The notes below the pieces were generated by a model that was given only the letters and a program-made list of their open reading frames with translations, searched no databases and had not been told where the DNA came from. Position numbers and translations under genes: made by a program. DNA of 14,107 bases from Temnopleurus reevesii (Eukaryota; Echinodermata; Echinoidea; Temnopleuroida; Temnopleuridae): the NCBI GenBank assembly GCA_036244855.1, contig BQKZ01000527.1, positions 87,114 to 101,220 on the forward strand, in the 5' to 3' direction. Positions 14,077 through 14,107 of this stretch are shown here, piece after piece. Each line of letters opens with the position of its first letter. Positions within the stretch are counted from its first letter, which is position 1.

Positions 14077-14107
<31 letters not shown>
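14075..14107. repeat. (TA)n/(GA)n compound microsatellite at window end
   Basis: About seven TA dinucleotides are followed by at least eight AG/GA dinucleotides, running off the end of the window. Its full length is not visible. Confidence 0.95.

Noticed and set aside
1..14107. CRISPR array, tRNA, rRNA or bacterial operon
   Set aside because: No spaced direct repeats, cloverleaf or ribosomal RNA sequence was seen, and the intron-split gene shows the DNA is eukaryotic.

Overview
The window is eukaryotic (animal) genomic DNA. It carries one recognisable gene on the + strand, an F-box protein of the FBXO30/FBXO40 type, split into seven coding exons with GT-AG introns, followed by about 6 kb of AT-rich DNA without a recognisable gene. 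The low-GC background, introns of about 650-880 bases, frequent TACATGTA-like words and many short inverted-repeat transposons fit a marine invertebrate, perhaps an echinoderm or hemichordate. That placement is inference; the sequence alone does not name the species.

Layout. 1-820: upstream or 5' intron DNA. Coding exons: 823-1005, 1839-2000, 2810-3025, 3814-4203, 5083-5382, 6030-6953 and 7699-7956. Every exon junction falls between codons, so any exon can be skipped without a frameshift. The conceptual product is about 810 codons: an N-terminal Cys/His-rich TRAF-type zinc-finger region (exons 1-2), an acidic and Ser/Pro-rich linker (exons 3-5), a second conserved Cys/His block at the start of exon 6, a long low-complexity insert, an F-box at the end of exon 6, and a conserved family C-terminus (exon 7). 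One in-frame TGA at 3985-3987 interrupts exon 4 of this copy.

The introns are the most informative part. Intron 1 holds two further tandem copies of the exon 1 zinc-finger segment. One (1096-1203) is still an open, phase 0-0, 36-codon cassette with plausible splice sites; the other is dead. Intron 4 holds three decayed tandem copies of the beginning of exon 5 together with its acceptor. The introns and 3' flank also carry at least four families of non-autonomous DNA transposon (MITE). One family with a TAA target duplication is present three times: nested inside a second family at 9116-9444, next to the donor of exon 5, and apparently inserted at the TAA of the exon 2 splice donor. A 226-base element at 10825-11050 has arms of about 50 bases and an 8-base target duplication.

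7957-14107 contains probable 3' UTR, repeats and a terminal (TA)n/(GA)n microsatellite. I found no tRNA, rRNA, CRISPR array or prokaryotic feature, and no new multi-gene system. The unusual points are the tandem exon-fragment duplications, the in-frame stop and the layered transposon insertions.
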